This document shows positions 10,688 to 22,343 of a DNA stretch of 64,000 nt, piece after piece. A program made the position numbers and the translations under genes. The notes under the pieces were generated by a model, which ran no database searches, was not told where the DNA came from, and saw only the letters and a program-made list of their open reading frames with translations. Location of the stretch: contig CM060895.1 in NCBI GenBank assembly GCA_030762935.1, positions 73,453,001 through 73,517,000 on the forward strand, read 5' to 3'. The DNA is from Hymenopus coronatus (lineage: Eukaryota; Arthropoda; Insecta; Mantodea; Hymenopodidae). The stretch's first letter is position 1; each line of letters begins with the position of its first letter.

Positions 10688-11704
10688 TATGATTAGATTA
10701 GATTAGATTAGAAAGCATTCTGTAGGCTCGTTTAAGCCCGGAAGCCACTGAACATAGAACTTGTCAAGGCATATACATGGATACATACATATGTTTATAT
10801 ACTATAGAAAAAAAAAACAGTGTATAAAGCTCTAGTGCTAAAAGAATGTGTTACAAAAACAACAGAATAGACATTTAATCACACCATTTGCTTTTGAGGA
10901 CTGTGCGCCACTGCACTTGATGTGGCCTATAAAAGCATACATGTACTTTTTTTTTTTACATGCACATAAAAACAAAGAGTATCAAAAGTTACTGCTAAAA
11001 TGTATAAATAAATATAATTTCATTATATGTAACACTGATGTAATGTCAGATGATAGTTTTCTAATTATCGACATAATGGTTACAACTAGTAATTATATAA
11101 AACTAAAATATGACTATTGTATCATGTACTCTTCATAAATGTCAACAAATTACAATACATATTTACAAATATGTTATAGAATTTCCAATGCAAAACTTTA
11201 CAATTATATACTTGAGTGTAAAATATCAAAGCATCAGGCTTACAGACCTTGTGTCATTGCCAAATACTAAAAAAATTCATTTGACTCATTCGTGCAAGTG
11301 AAAGTATACATCAGTTTAATTTTAATATAAAACACACACACACACTAATTTACACAAAATGCAATACATTATAATACTTATAAATACAATGATTGTTAAC
11401 GATATTGTTTGACAGATTTGTCACTTAAATATTCATCTACAGAGTAAAATGATTTATTGCAAATGTACTTAAAAGCCCTGAAATTCCCAACATTTTCTTT
11501 GAGATTACTAGTATTAAATATCTTGGTTGTTTCATAATATACACCTTTCTGAAAGCAGCGAAGATTAGCATTGGGACGATGAATATATCATTTTTGTCTA
11601 GTATTAATGTTATGAATTTCCATGTTTGTTATAAAACTATGTTGATTAACTGCATAGAATTTTAAAATGGATAGTATATAAACACAAGGTAAGGTTAGAA
11701 TGTC
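10688..11704 (-). mobile_element. LINE-1w copy 2, 5'-truncated
   Basis: This is a minus-strand relative of the element at 31117-33926. It shares the C-terminal codons (GAATTTCCATGTTTGTTATA at 11615 versus the complement near 33030), the 3' UTR and the (TCTAA)n tail, read here as GATTAGATTAGATTAG at 10690-10712. It is truncated at its 5' end at 11704, corresponding to about 32948 in the longer copy. The short plus-strand frames at 10848-11301 are antisense to this UTR and not genes. 5' truncation and a simple-repeat tail are typical of target-primed reverse transcription. Confidence 0.85.
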
Positions 11705-12525
11705 CAGTTCGTTCCATTTGCATAACTTTTTTTATATCTCTGTAACAAATTATTGTCAATAAGCACATTCTTCTATATACTTCAGGCTAATTGAGATAAA
11801 TATTAATAGAAACTGTATTTTTACTTAATTCCTTATAAGTAGAAGGGAAATAAGGGAATACTCTAGGCTAAACCGACAGTCAAATGTTTTAAAATGCGGT
11901 TGCCATGGGATTGAAATCTGTTTCTTTGCGTGGCCGTTGTCAATTTCCCGTATGAGAAAAGTTTTAAGTATTTTAAAACTGAAACCAATAACAATAACAG
12001 TCAACTCCACGAAACAAAATTGTATATGCCATAAATCGTGTGTTTTAAGGTGAGCTACATTTTTTTGTGTAGTAAGTTTTTGTCTATCTTTTACGGTTTA
12101 CTGGTTATGCAAACTTCAGAAAAATTCATCCAGAATAAAGTGGTCTTCAGCGGCTATTCCCAGAAAATTCAATATATACATTTTATGTATCATGCAAGTA
12201 TGTTGAACATAGGAGATTTCAGTCAAAATCGTTAGAGCCAGTTTTGAGCAAACCAAGATTTTCTAAATTTAAAGGGTAGTTGGGGTGGGGGATTTTCTTG
12301 AAATCTTCGTATCCTTCCTTGAGAGATACTAAACTTAAATAACAAGTTTGGTATTTACTCACTGACAGACAGACACACAACTTGACCTTTATCTAAATAT
12401 GCATTTTTGGGTTCAGGAGATCTCAAAACATGTATTTCCGGTTAAATCTCGGTTTTGAATTTCTGGTTGCGATTCAATACCTTTTTATACATATATAAGT
12501 ACATGGTACGTGTAGAAATAGTAAA
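11705..12525 (+). repeat. Family A, nearly full copy
   Basis: It starts GTTCCATTTGCATAAC right at the truncated LINE end and reaches ATATAAGTACATGGTACGTG with GTAGAAATAGTAAAAA. The CA tract is reduced to GACAGACAGACACACAAC. Confidence 0.82.
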
Positions 12526-12558
12526 AATTTGAACATTTTGAACAGCAAGGAGCAAAGT

Positions 12559-12738
12559 AAGCCCGTCTCGGTAGAGGAGTGACTACGTCACATTCAAGAG
12601 GTCGCGAGTTCGAATCTCGCTTATTGTGAGTTACTCGGATGAGTTATCCTGAGAAGACGATTGCCGAACTTAAAGCCCCATGAACACCGTGATCATTTGA
12701 GCATTATTTCACCAATTTCATTCATAGTCCGATATGAG
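12559..12738 (+). repeat. SINE B copy with tRNA-like head
   Basis: CCCGTCTCGGTAGAGGAG resembles a tRNA A box, and GGTCGCGAGTTCGAATCTCG a B box, together an internal Pol III promoter. The body (TTATCCTGAGAAGACGATTG, CATTTGAGCATTATTTCACC) is shared with 6894-7085. No target duplication was found. Confidence 0.65.
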
Positions 12739-13394
12739 CAACCAAGTTAAAGGTTGTTAAACTATACACACAAAAAAGTTATCTTAATATCTAGTGGGCA
12801 TGTTGCTATGGTAGCTCAGTTCAGTACAAGCATTATAGGTTGACGCACAGGAAAACAACAAACTCCACTTAGTTTCCCCGTTATCTAATTTATCTAATCT
12901 AATGTTAGCTCAGCTGGTTAGAGAAACCGTAAGGAAATCGCGAGATTCGTAGTTTAAATCCTGGTTATGTAAAAAGAATATTTGACTAGAGTGGTTTTAT
13001 AGAAGTTGTATAAACAAACGATCGTCTATGTTCTTGGAAGTAGTTTAGAACATTTGCAGTGGCCTTTGAATTTCGTTAATTTTAAGCAAAAGTGACAGCA
13101 CAACATAACTATAGAATCTGGCAGCAAGTGAAGAGAGGTTTGCTAGCACTGTTTACTTTCAGAAGAGATTGGAGCTGTCTGCCTTGTACAAATAGCATTC
13201 ATTCTGATTATTACAAACAAGCGATGCCGTGTTTAATATTGAAACAGCCAATATTGTCACTTTCTAGCTTGGTATACTAGTTACAGAAAGAGAGAATACT
13301 CTTTGTAGGTCCAAATACAAGATAAATCTCCAAAATGGCCCAATGGATGAGTTATTAGAATAGCTTAGGTGTACTTCTGTTTTAACATATTCGT
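12739..13394. other. No gene; one tRNA-like block
   Basis: Only the tRNA-like segment at 12900-12972 is noteworthy. The 62-residue frame at 13092-13280 is unsupported. Confidence 0.4.
12900..12972 (+). repeat. tRNA-like SINE head, decayed
   Basis: GTTAGCTCAGCTGGTTAGAG is an A-box block and TAGTTTAAATCCTGGTTATG a degraded B box. Acceptor stem pairing is poor and no anticodon loop can be assigned, so I read it as a SINE remnant rather than a tRNA gene. Confidence 0.4.
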
Positions 13395-13665
13395 TACAGA
13401 GTGAGGCTCGCATTTGGAGGTCCCGACAACCAGCTACTCTGATTTTCGGTTTTTCATAGTTTTTTTTGGGGCAGTAAGCGAATGCTAGGTTTGTATCTCA
13501 TTTAGCACCATTTATTTTCCCTTTCTACTCTCTCATTCCGTTTCCTTATCTTTCGAACGTGATCCTAGGTTTCGTGGTGCGTGGCAATGCCGATCAAATT
13601 GATGTGAAAACTTGGTCCAAGGAAAGAATACTCCCCGTGGATACCTAGAGGGCTGAGGTTGGATG
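13395..13665 (+). repeat. Possible SINE of the E/F type, decayed
   Basis: GGCTCGCATTTGGAGGTCCCG resembles a tRNA 3' half, followed by AAGCGAATGCTAGGTTT and a pyrimidine-rich stretch, similar to the body of the SINE at 53965-54425. The match is weak. Confidence 0.3.
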
Positions 13666-14175
13666 TCTTCTTCGAGCCAGTAACTGTTAAAGAATTCCGA
13701 TGGTTTCTGTGGCCTGTCTGCCTGTAGTCTTAAGCTCCTGTGGTTTCTTCACTTCATCGTACTCCCTGAATGTGGTAGCTAAAACAGTTCTCTTATGGGA
13801 CGCAGAGCATGAGGTGGTCCACTCCGTTGCTTGCAATAAACAAGATTGTTCCATCTCTACTCGGCTGAGTCAGATTACTCGTGCTAACTCAATAACAGAC
13901 CTCTGAGTTAGGCTGTAGGGAGAGCGTGGTAACCATCAGGTCACTGGGAGAAGGCTATACCACAAGTGCTAGCTCTTTTTACCACTTAATTCAGTCCTGA
14001 GAACAGCTTGTTCTCAATGCTGAGTGTATTGAATGCTGCAGAGACTCTTGTGAGTCAAGAGTACTCCGCTGCTTTTTGGCGCGCATCCAAGCGGGAAAAA
14101 CCTGCCTATAAACTATATCAATGTATCATGCAATTATTTTTCGGTAATGTAACGAGTTAATATTATGTTCTCCAC
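13666..14175. other. No assignable feature
   Basis: Mixed-composition sequence. The open frame at 13700-13906 shows no recognisable domain. Confidence 0.35.
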
Positions 14176-14596
14176 AGGTACACTAAAGGTGGAGAAGATT
14201 CCACCCAAATCTTCAATAGATAGAATTCAATGGAAATGCGTGTTTTGGGGTCAGCCGAATATAACAAAGTTCCGTGAATGTATGTGTGTGTCTGTGTGTT
14301 TATGAACAGCACAACTCAAACACGAAAACTCGGTTAAATACCAAACATAATATTTAATCTCGGCATGTCCCTCAGATGCAAAGCAAGAATTTCAGGAAAA
14401 TCCCCTAGCCCCCACACTACTATTTACTTGAAAAATGTTTTCGAAAATTTTTATTTTCTCAAAAATTGCTCTAATGGTGTTGCTTAAAATACATCTATAA
14501 GATACTTTCATAACAAACGCATATCTCGAATTTTCTAAGAATAGCTTCTGAAGTCCTTTTCATTGTGAATGAGTTTTACATAAAATGTTTACGCTT
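14176..14596 (-). repeat. Family A, outer copy, left part
   Basis: Reverse-oriented. It contains GTGTGTGTCTGTGTGTTTAT, AACTCAAACACGAAAACTCGG, the CCCCTAGCCCCCACACTACT block and TAGCTTCTGAAGTCC. It has an internal deletion (GAGTTTTACAT joins directly to AAAATGTTTACGC). It is interrupted at 14597 in a T-run by the next copy and resumes at 15464. Confidence 0.78.
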
Positions 14597-15463
14597 TTTT
14601 ACTTTCTCTATACGAACTATGTACATAGTTCGTATAGAGAAGGTATTGTAATGCACCAAAATATTCGATACCGAGATTTCACCGGAAATATATGTTTTAG
14701 GGTCCCCTGTATCCAAAAAAAGTATTTTCAGAAAAAGGTCCGTGTGTGTGTCTGTGTGTCCGTGAGTCTGTGAACACGATAACTCAAAAACGAAAAGTCG
14801 GTAAAATACCAAACTTGGTATTTAAGTTTAGTATCTTCCAGGGATGCGACACGAAGATTTTGAGAAAAATTCCCCCACCCCAAACTACCCTTTACATGGA
14901 ATTTTTTCGGAAATTTTGATTTTCTAAAAATGGCTCTAACGATTTTGATTAAAATATCATATATTAAAGATATTTACTTGACAAATAAAATGTATATTTT
15001 GAATTTTCTGGGAATAGCCTCTGAAGACTACTTTATTCTGGACGAGTTTTGCATAACTACTAAACCGTAAGAGATGGACAAAAACTTAACACACAAAAAA
15101 TGTAGAGCACGTTAAAACACACAATTTATGTTATATACATTTTTTTCGTGGAGTTGATCTTTTTGAGATATTCCTTTTTCTTGGTTTCAGCTTTGAAAAA
15201 CTTATACTTTTCTCATACAGGAATTTGTCAACTCCTGTCCATACAAACAAAGGAACATCAGTCACATAGCAACCAGCTTTTGGCTTTCACTTTAACCTAT
15301 GGCACTCCCTTATTTCGCTTCTACTTACAATAAAGCAAAAATAAGAATATTTCTGCCAATTTTTCTCGATTAGCATGAAATAATTAAAAGATAAGCTTAT
15401 TAACAATAATTTGTTACAGAGATATAGAGAAAGTCATTTGAATAGAACACATCAGATTTTTTT
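14597..15463 (-). repeat. Family A, full-length inner copy
   Basis: The best-preserved end palindrome in the window: 38 bp at 14604-14641 are perfectly self-complementary around TATGTACATA. It ends at GAACACATCAGATTTTTTTC. Both ends are complete, so this is a reference copy (~865 bp). The 78-residue minus frame and 62-residue plus frame here are products of the repeat itself. Confidence 0.9.
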
Positions 15464-15740
15464 CAAATGGGATGTAGTTATACGGTTTTCTTGCTCCTGG
15501 TCAAGCGAAGAAAGTGAAATTTAAAAGCATCACGTAGTGACCAGCACTGTAAAAGTTTAATATGGCTCAAGCCTAGTGTATTCGCGGATTGCTTTGTATC
15601 TACAAGAAAATATGTAATAAAACCATTTATGTAAATGTTTATCTGGATTAATGTGAAGCAGTTAGAAGAATATGTATTTTCATGCATATTTTGTTGAAGA
15701 ATCAGCAGAGAAAGTCAAGTAAACGTAGCACTTCAGGGTT
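15464..15740 (-). repeat. Family A, outer copy, right part
   Basis: It resumes the interrupted copy at CAAATGGGATG, exactly where the family has TTTTCTCAAATGGG, and runs to the family start (GTAGCACTTCAGGG). Confidence 0.72.
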
Positions 15741-15995
15741 TTTCACTGTGCTCATGCAAATAGAACAGAATTTCAAGGCCACTGATGGCGACCATCTCTT
15801 AAAATATGCTGTTATTATTTTGTCTTAATATATTTCATTATTCCCCTTCAACCTCAAAGAAAATATATAATAAAATAATGTATTATCTAATGTTTATCTT
15901 GGTTAGCATGAAATATAGAGAAGAATAAGCTTTTGTAAGAATAGTGGGTTGCAGAATACGTAAAGAAATTCATGTGACTCAAATTATTCATTCTG
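15741..15995 (-). repeat. Family A, 5'-end fragment
   Basis: A third partial copy in the same orientation: CTCATGCAAATAGAACAGAA, GTTTATCTTGGTTAGCATGA, CATGTGACTCAAATTATTC. Confidence 0.65.
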
Positions 15996-16739
15996 ACCTT
16001 AGGCGTTAATTCACTTTGTAGTTGAAGGGGTGCCAATATTATCTGAAGCGATTTCCTTAATATTCATGTGAAGTTTAACGATACATTTAGCATAAAAGTA
16101 AATCATCTTTTATTTCTTAAATATCTGTATTAACATTAAGTTGTCTTAGTTTTTCTTTTAGTAGAGCTATAATACTCAATAACCTAATTATTCTTCGTAA
16201 CTCTCCTTTAATTATGTCCCTGCATCTGTCATTTACAATGTCTTTGCCTTTATGTTTTCTTTTCCATTCTATTTATCATGATCTATATGTGAAATTAGTA
16301 GCTCTTTGCCATTCTCAGCATTCCTGAATAATTCTAAAGAAGTATCTTCAATTTATTAATTATGTTTTCATTCATTCAAATTATGAGAAAAAATTAAACA
16401 TGATTGACACTGTATACAACTGCAATTTATTTTCTGTTGCTATGAAACCGAGATGTAATTTTTCTGGATAATAAGCAAATATAATTTTGAAATTTATTCA
16501 CTACTCCCCAAATTGAAACTGTTTTGTGTAATTGATTTCTAAATGAGTGAATATACCTGATTTAAGGGTCCTGAATTGAGTGTCGTAATTAGTTTTCCTC
16601 TAGCACATCACGTTTTATATACAAAGCACAATTACAAATGGATTAGTAAACAAATTCTGTGATATAATTAACAACCATAAAATTACAATTTCATTTGGTA
16701 ATGCACTACAGCAATCTGTTTAACACAAATACAAACATT
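15996..16739. other. No assignable feature
   Basis: Strongly AT-rich. I see no coding frame, repeat or RNA gene. Confidence 0.45.
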
Positions 16740-17985
16740 TCATATCCAATAAATCTCTAGGCATGTTTGATAAAATGATGCTTTTCTCTTGTGGTGTCTC
16801 TCTAAGAAAGATTCATCACCCATAGATTCAAGTGTTCTGTTGAAAGTGTTCACCCTACTCACTACTAACTGCATCCAAATGTTTTGTGAGGAATGTAAAA
16901 TGTGAATTTTTAGTGACATTCTGCAACCTATATTCTTATATTTTCCAGTTGAACACTTACATTGCAAACATACTAATCATTCTTCTGTATCCCAAAAAGA
17001 CATACACAACCATTTTGAAGGAGAGTCTAATCTTCCTACGCAAGCATTAGATCAAACATTGTATCTTTCATCAATTTCTTTAACTGTGGCTTCTTTTTGT
17101 TTTGTTTCATTGAGTTTTTGAAACATTGCGTTCAAATTGCTGAAGTTCTTTATCAAGAGCATTAACGAAATGTTCATCAAACTTTGCTGTTTCTTATCTG
17201 TGGCCCAATAAATGTGTCTTCTTTTAGTTTTGCTTCACTGGGTTTTTGAATCATTTCTTTCAAATGGCTGAAGCACCGACTCCGTTTATCAAGATCCTTT
17301 GAGAAGGTTTTTATTTATTTATTTTTTTTTTGTGGCCCAACAAATATGGCTTTGCTTCAGCGAGTTTGTGAAACATTGCTTTTAAATGGTTGAAAGACCG
17401 ACTCTTTATCAAGGGCCTTAAGAAATTCTTCATCAGACCCTGTTTTTTCTTATCTATTGTCCAATGAATATACTTTATTTAATTTTGCTTCAGTGAGTTT
17501 GTGAAATATGTTCCAAATGGCTGAAGCACTGCCTCTTTTTATCAAGAACCTTTACGAAGTTTTCACCAAACCCTGCTTATGTATGTCTTCCCCACAGTCC
17601 TAGGTTTTTACTATAAGGTGTTACTGGTATCTTGGTTGTCCCAGTCACAAACCTAGTAGTATTTTGTAAGTTTACCTTGTGAGCGGCTTAGTACCACAAT
17701 ATTTTAATCGCAGCATACCTGACATTTATGGTCTTCATATTTGACTGCTTTCAATTAGGAAGTAATGGTGTCATCCTTTCTTTTATATTCCTTCATAAGC
17801 CACAGGCGTTGATGGGAGTTTGTTGACATTGTGCAATAGCATTGCTTTTCAGCTGGTTTTACTTGATCAATAAATAGTCGCCATTCCTGTGGACGCCCAA
17901 TGTTGCCACTAAACCAACCACTTCTGTGGGCACAGACATTGAATCCTGCATTGCAAAATATGCAGCAAAACTGCTATCATTATCT
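16740..17985 (-). pseudogene. Decayed copy of a multicopy insect protein family
   Basis: Reading the minus strand with several frameshifts and stops gives, in order: EWRLFIDQVKPAEKQCYC, YEDHKCQVCCD...GSQGKLTKYY...DNQDT, then repeated FVKVLDKKRQCF / FLKALDKES / HFVNALDKELQQF segments with IFIGQQIR / FVGPQ, then KLMKDTMFDL, CRMSLKIHILHS and EQGEHFQQNT. From memory, this order (EWRLFIDSS, H-x-W-x-I-C-x-D-L-K, GQQGG-TK-PC-LC-WDSR, FVKAL-K, GPQIR, GCNMSLK-HFLHSH, DEHGERFHQDI) belongs to an uncharacterised protein found in many copies in insects and other animals. It is probably mobile-element derived, but I do not know its function. No intact frame remains. The 75-residue frame at 16740-16967 is its C-terminal piece. 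Confidence 0.65.
17081..17580 (-). repeat. Four tandem ~125-bp coding repeats
   Basis: Units are about 17081-17199, 17200-17330, 17331-17455 and 17456-17580. Each contains, in plus-strand reading, a (TG/TC)GGCCCAA-TAAAT-like start, TTTTGCTTCA-TGAGTTT-TGAAA, AAATGGCTGAA, TTTATCAAG and a closing run near TTCATCAAAC. On the minus strand each unit encodes the same F-x-K-A-L-D-K-E-type segment once. Intact relatives, as I recall them, carry one such segment. Confidence 0.75.
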
Positions 17986-18679
17986 AAAAGTTGAAACCTT
18001 CGTTTCTCTTTCCTGTAATTGTAGATATTTGTAGCATATCAATGTTATAATGTATATTTCATCTTAAAGAGGAAATTGAGACCGTTAGTCGGCCTCGTTA
18101 CAATGATTATTATTATTTCCGTCAACTGTCTATTATTTAATGTATTTAAAAGTGTTATTTGTTAATCACTCAATCAAAAGTCATTCTCTCTTTATATATA
18201 CATATAAAGCACAAATTAAAAATACCCGAAAATTAAAAGCCTTGCGTGATATAGTAATTCTAAAGGTGGATTGGGATTCTGCGTTCAAAAATACACAGGA
18301 ATTTAGTATCACATGCCAGATACAAAAAGACTTAACTAGGACGTGCATGATGCTAGGATTTTATGATGACCTTTTTTGTAGCATTAGCCGTTTTCAGGAT
18401 ATTCCTTATATCTATGTTTTCGCAGATTGATCTTAATGCATCTATAAACCATTTTACGAGATTATTATTTTTTCCGCGTGGGTTCATTGGTAACCAACTG
18501 ACATGATATGCAAACACTTATGGGTTGTTTCCCATATCATTTACAAGCTATGCATAAATTATTATAGGGAATTTAAACTTGCATATTTTCGTTGTGGTCT
18601 TCATTACGATGTTCAAACTAGATGGCATTACCATCGTGTACTGTCATTTGTTACAAGTCATTGAAATAAAGTTGGTACT
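17986..18679. other. No assignable feature
   Basis: Contains a 96-residue plus frame (18140-18430) with no recognisable domain. Not supported as a gene. Confidence 0.35.
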
Positions 18680-19762
18680 GGTTCATAGGCTAGTTTGGAT
18701 AAGATAGGTATTTCAGTAAGCCGCTCAAAGAATTTTTGCAAAAATGGAAAAATGCAGTATCATTCAGTAATTTCACGTTTTACTTTTGGATGGGAGAACT
18801 TGTGTGCAGATAAAGGCTAAATTTAATTCTATCTAAAACAAGTTTTCGCCATCTATGATATTAGGTAGTGATTCAACAACTTTAAACATGGTCAAACATC
18901 TGTTTTTGATGAGGAGTGCCCAGGACGTCCAATATATGGCAATATGATTCTTACTAATCACCGAACGAAAGTTCATTAAGTGACTGAGATCATAGGTTTA
19001 TCGACGGGCAAGGAAATGTATATTTTGGATGCTAAATGGGGGATGAAAAGTTTGTCGGCCGTATGGATGTCGCAGTGGGTCACTATAGATAACAATTGGG
19101 TGCGGCTTTCAACTTCGAAACTGTTTCTGTAGCTGTCTGGGTATTTAAGCGAAATCCGAAGGACGTTTTGCATCGAGTTGTCACCGTCGATCGGACCTGG
19201 ATTTAACATTATACTCCGGAAACCAAGCAACAATCAATGCATTAGGAAATCAGCTCCTAAGACGGTCCCTCGGCCAGAAAAGTGATGGTATCGCTTTTTA
19301 TGAATGCGAAGAGTGCCATAGTTATTGCTTCTTGGGAAAACAAAATACCATTACTGGATAGTACTATAGTAAGTTATTGGTCATATTCGACAAGAATATG
19401 GAGACACGGCCCCATTTGACGAAGAAGGGCTATTTCACTACGACAACTCACCAGCACATTCAGCTTATGAATTGTTTCCGCACCTCTCGTGTTTGTCCGA
19501 CCTGGTTCCCTTCGATTTCTTCTTTCTCCTAAGCATGAAGAAATGATTCGCCGGGGCAAACTTTAGATCAAATGAGGAGCTCATAGTAGAGATGGATGCA
19601 TATTTTACAGATCTTGATATTTCTATTTTGTTGGAGTTAAAATGACAGTAACATTTAGGGAAAGGTATATCCCTGAAAGGGGAATATGCTGAAAAACTAT
19701 TTGAATCTAAAACAACTGACATCTTTATTTCTTACACGGGTACTTACTCAACCACCCTCGTA
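18680..19762 (+). mobile_element. mariner relic 2
   Basis: The right end is clear: ACGGGTACTTACTCAACC then ACCCTCGTA, whose complement starts TACGAGGGT, a terminal-repeat form common in mariners. The left end is not certain; I place it about 60 bp before the start codon at 18744. Length, about 1.1 kb, is slightly below the ~1.3 kb of intact mariners. Confidence 0.75.
18744..19735 (+). pseudogene. mariner transposase, heavily decayed
   Basis: Shifting between frames recovers the whole transposase: an N-terminal MEKCSIIQ and GRTCVQIKAKF helix region, HGQTSVFDEECPGRP (linker with the GRP motif), VTVDRTWI-stop-HYTPETKQQS (first catalytic Asp; the E of DETWI is now R), KVMVSLFMNAK, HYDNSPAHSAY (second Asp) and SDLVPFDFFFL (third Asp), then FRSNEELIVEMDAYF. 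There are many stops and frameshifts, so it is an old, inactive copy. It differs clearly from the copies at 6.4 and 22.2 kb. Confidence 0.8.
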
Positions 19763-20517
19763 TAATTTTGAATCATAGCTTAATTGAAGAAAAACTATAT
19801 AGCACAATTTTCAAGTATTCCATGTGCGATTGTTTAAGAGCCTCACACATTTAGCCGGTAGTCTATTTCTTTCATACTGATGTTAGCATGACTGATGTAA
19901 TTCATATTAATTACAGCAATCCTCCGTCTCAACTCAGGTGCATCTGCAGATGTTGCTGGTACGTTTTCTTGTCATCTTCCATACTGTTATTGTTAGAATT
20001 GCTAGTTTTCGGCTCGCCCGCCGCACAGAATTATTAGGTTTGTGCAAGTTCTCATTTGATACACGCGTTCCTCCGGTGCTCTTTCTTTTACAGAGACGCC
20101 CCTTCGTTTGGATCTGTTTGTTCCACCTACACATATTGTTACCTGAAGGAGGGTTAAGGCCAAATCTTCAATTTACGAGATATCTTCCGCGAATTCCAAG
20201 GCGCAAAACATTTTTAGCACGCAAATTGCCATGGCTACAAGGCAAAACAAAACAAAGCTTGCACATACAGAATTCATACCTCTCCATTTACTCTTAAATT
20301 TTAATTATGATTCAATATTATCACCCTTACAATCGTTGGTAATCAAGTCTATATTGCTCAACTTTGAGATCATTTTGAGTCAAACTTTATCGTGAATAAC
20401 AGCATCATTGGTAACATGCCCATAAGGTTTCTAGATTGGAAGGGTTGAAAGTACTAGCCTGAGATACGAATATCCATATAAAAACAATATTTTAAAGTAC
20501 ATATAATCTATTTGAAA
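19763..20517. other. No assignable feature
   Basis: The 119-residue plus frame at 19938-20297 is the longest here. It is Arg- and Leu-rich with no recognisable motif, and the opposite strand is also open, so I do not call it. Confidence 0.35.
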
Positions 20518-20633
20518 TGTTTAGTCTCATCCACCAGCCCAAATGATGTAGACAATAGAATAATTATTTGCAAGAAAAGCATGTTCTTGGAACACCTAGA
20601 GAAAGTCATGTGAATGGAATACATCAGACTTTT
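20518..20633 (-). repeat. Family A, 5'-end fragment
   Basis: It ends AGAGAAAGTCATGTGAATGG-AATACATCAGACTTTT. About 115 bp survive. Confidence 0.65.
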
Positions 20634-20845
20634 GTATCAGTGTTGGTAGATACTGTTATAATATATGATTTCAAAAATACCTTATAAATAAGAAGACCTT
20701 ATAAATAACTAAAAAGCTGTTCCAGTGGCCCAACAACAAACTATCAAATCTGGATTAATAAGGAAGTTTATCGGAATCATTTAAATGGACTTTATAAGAA
20801 ATAAATCGGAATAAGTAGAGAAAGACGAGTTAATATTTTTCATCA

Positions 20846-21575
20846 TTCTTTCTTATTTTCTCTACACGTACTATGTACATAGTGTATATAGGAAGTATTG
20901 TATTCCATTCAAAAATCCGATGCCGAAATTTCACCGGAAATATATGTTTTGAGGCCCCCTGAATAAAAAAAGCATAAGATTTTCAAGAACATCCTCCAAT
21001 CCAAATTACCCTTTACACGGTAAAATTTTCGAAAATTTTGACTTTCTCAAACATGGCTGTAACGATGTTGATTAAAATCTCATATATTTAAGATGCATAG
21101 ATGGCAAATAAAATGTATATCTTGAATTTTCTGGGAATAGCCTCTGGGGATCTCTTCATTCTGGATAACTTTTGTATAACTGGTAAACCACAACATGTAC
21201 GCCAAAACTTACTGCACAAGAAATGCAGGTCTCGTTAAAATACACAATTTATGGCATATACCTACATTTTTTCGTGGAGTTGACCTTTTCCGCGATATTT
21301 TTTGTTATTGTTTTCAGTGTTAAAATACTTAAACGTTTCTCATAGGGGATAGCGGATTTCAATCCCATAGCAACCACATTTTAAAACATTTGACTATCGG
21401 TTTAGCCTAATGTTCTTTCCTTATTTACGTTCTGTTTATAAGGAACTAAGTAATAAGACAATTTCTGCTATTATCTCGATTAGCGTGATATAGATAGAAG
21501 AATAAACGTTTTAATAACAATAATTTATTACAGAGATGTAGAGAAAGCCATGTGAATGGAACACGTCAGATTTTT
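20846..21575 (-). repeat. Family A, nearly full copy
   Basis: End palindrome: TTTTCTCTACACGTACTATG...CATAGTGTATATAGG. It lacks the CA tract and the segment beside it (AAAAAAAGCATAAG joins directly to ATTTTCAAGAACATCC). It ends GGAACACGTCAGATTTTTTT. Confidence 0.85.
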
Positions 21576-22222
21576 TTCTTTTCGTTTCTGTTCCTTCTCT
21601 CTGTTCTGAAGCAGAAAAGGCTGCTGTGAGAAGAGCTTACTTTCGTGATAATGGAACGTTTGTCGCATGCAGCAAGCTTCATGCAGCCCATCTTGATAGC
21701 TGGCAGCTGGAAACCCGTTACAACAGCCATTTTTCTTAGCAGTATCCATTCTTCACCACTGATTTACAGCAGGAACTATCTGCGTGTGAGATTCAGGTTG
21801 CTCTTTTTCGAGTTCCGTTCAGCAGAGAGAAGCCCCCACTTAGCAATTTTCTTCTGTCTTTCGAGCTCCAGAAGATGAATCTCTTAGATGTAAGATACAT
21901 TTGGCTGCGTTTTAATTTCCGTATCGATGTGACGATTAATTTAGGATGTTCATAAATCATAGAATTTTATCTTTGTAACACCGAAAAAAACCCGGTGTCT
22001 CACTCATTTTCAGGCATTAATTATTCCTTTGAAATAATCAAATCGATCTTCTCAATAAGAGATGGCAGCATTGCTTAGGAGCGTTCCGTGCATATATATT
22101 AAGGTACTCAGCACTGAAACTGTTAATTTCTTTAACTTTTGACCAATTTGCAACGTTGTTACCTCACCTTGAGCATGTCACTCGTTGACGTGAATGAATA
22201 AGGGTATTTATTGAAATAACAG
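21576..22222. other. No assignable feature
   Basis: Frames at 21528-21749 (minus) and 21645-21878 (plus) overlap and neither has a recognisable domain. Confidence 0.35.
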
Positions 22223-22343
22223 TATACAGTGGCTGTTCCAGACATATAGATAGCGGTTGTTGTTTCAAACAAGAACAACAATGGTAAAAATTACCAACTT
22301 TAGAAAGCTTAAGTTTGAAGTTTGCCGATTATACATTGTTCGG

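Noticed and set aside
19938..20297. 119-residue plus frame as a gene
   Set aside because: No recognisable domain, the opposite strand is equally open, and composition is not clearly coding.
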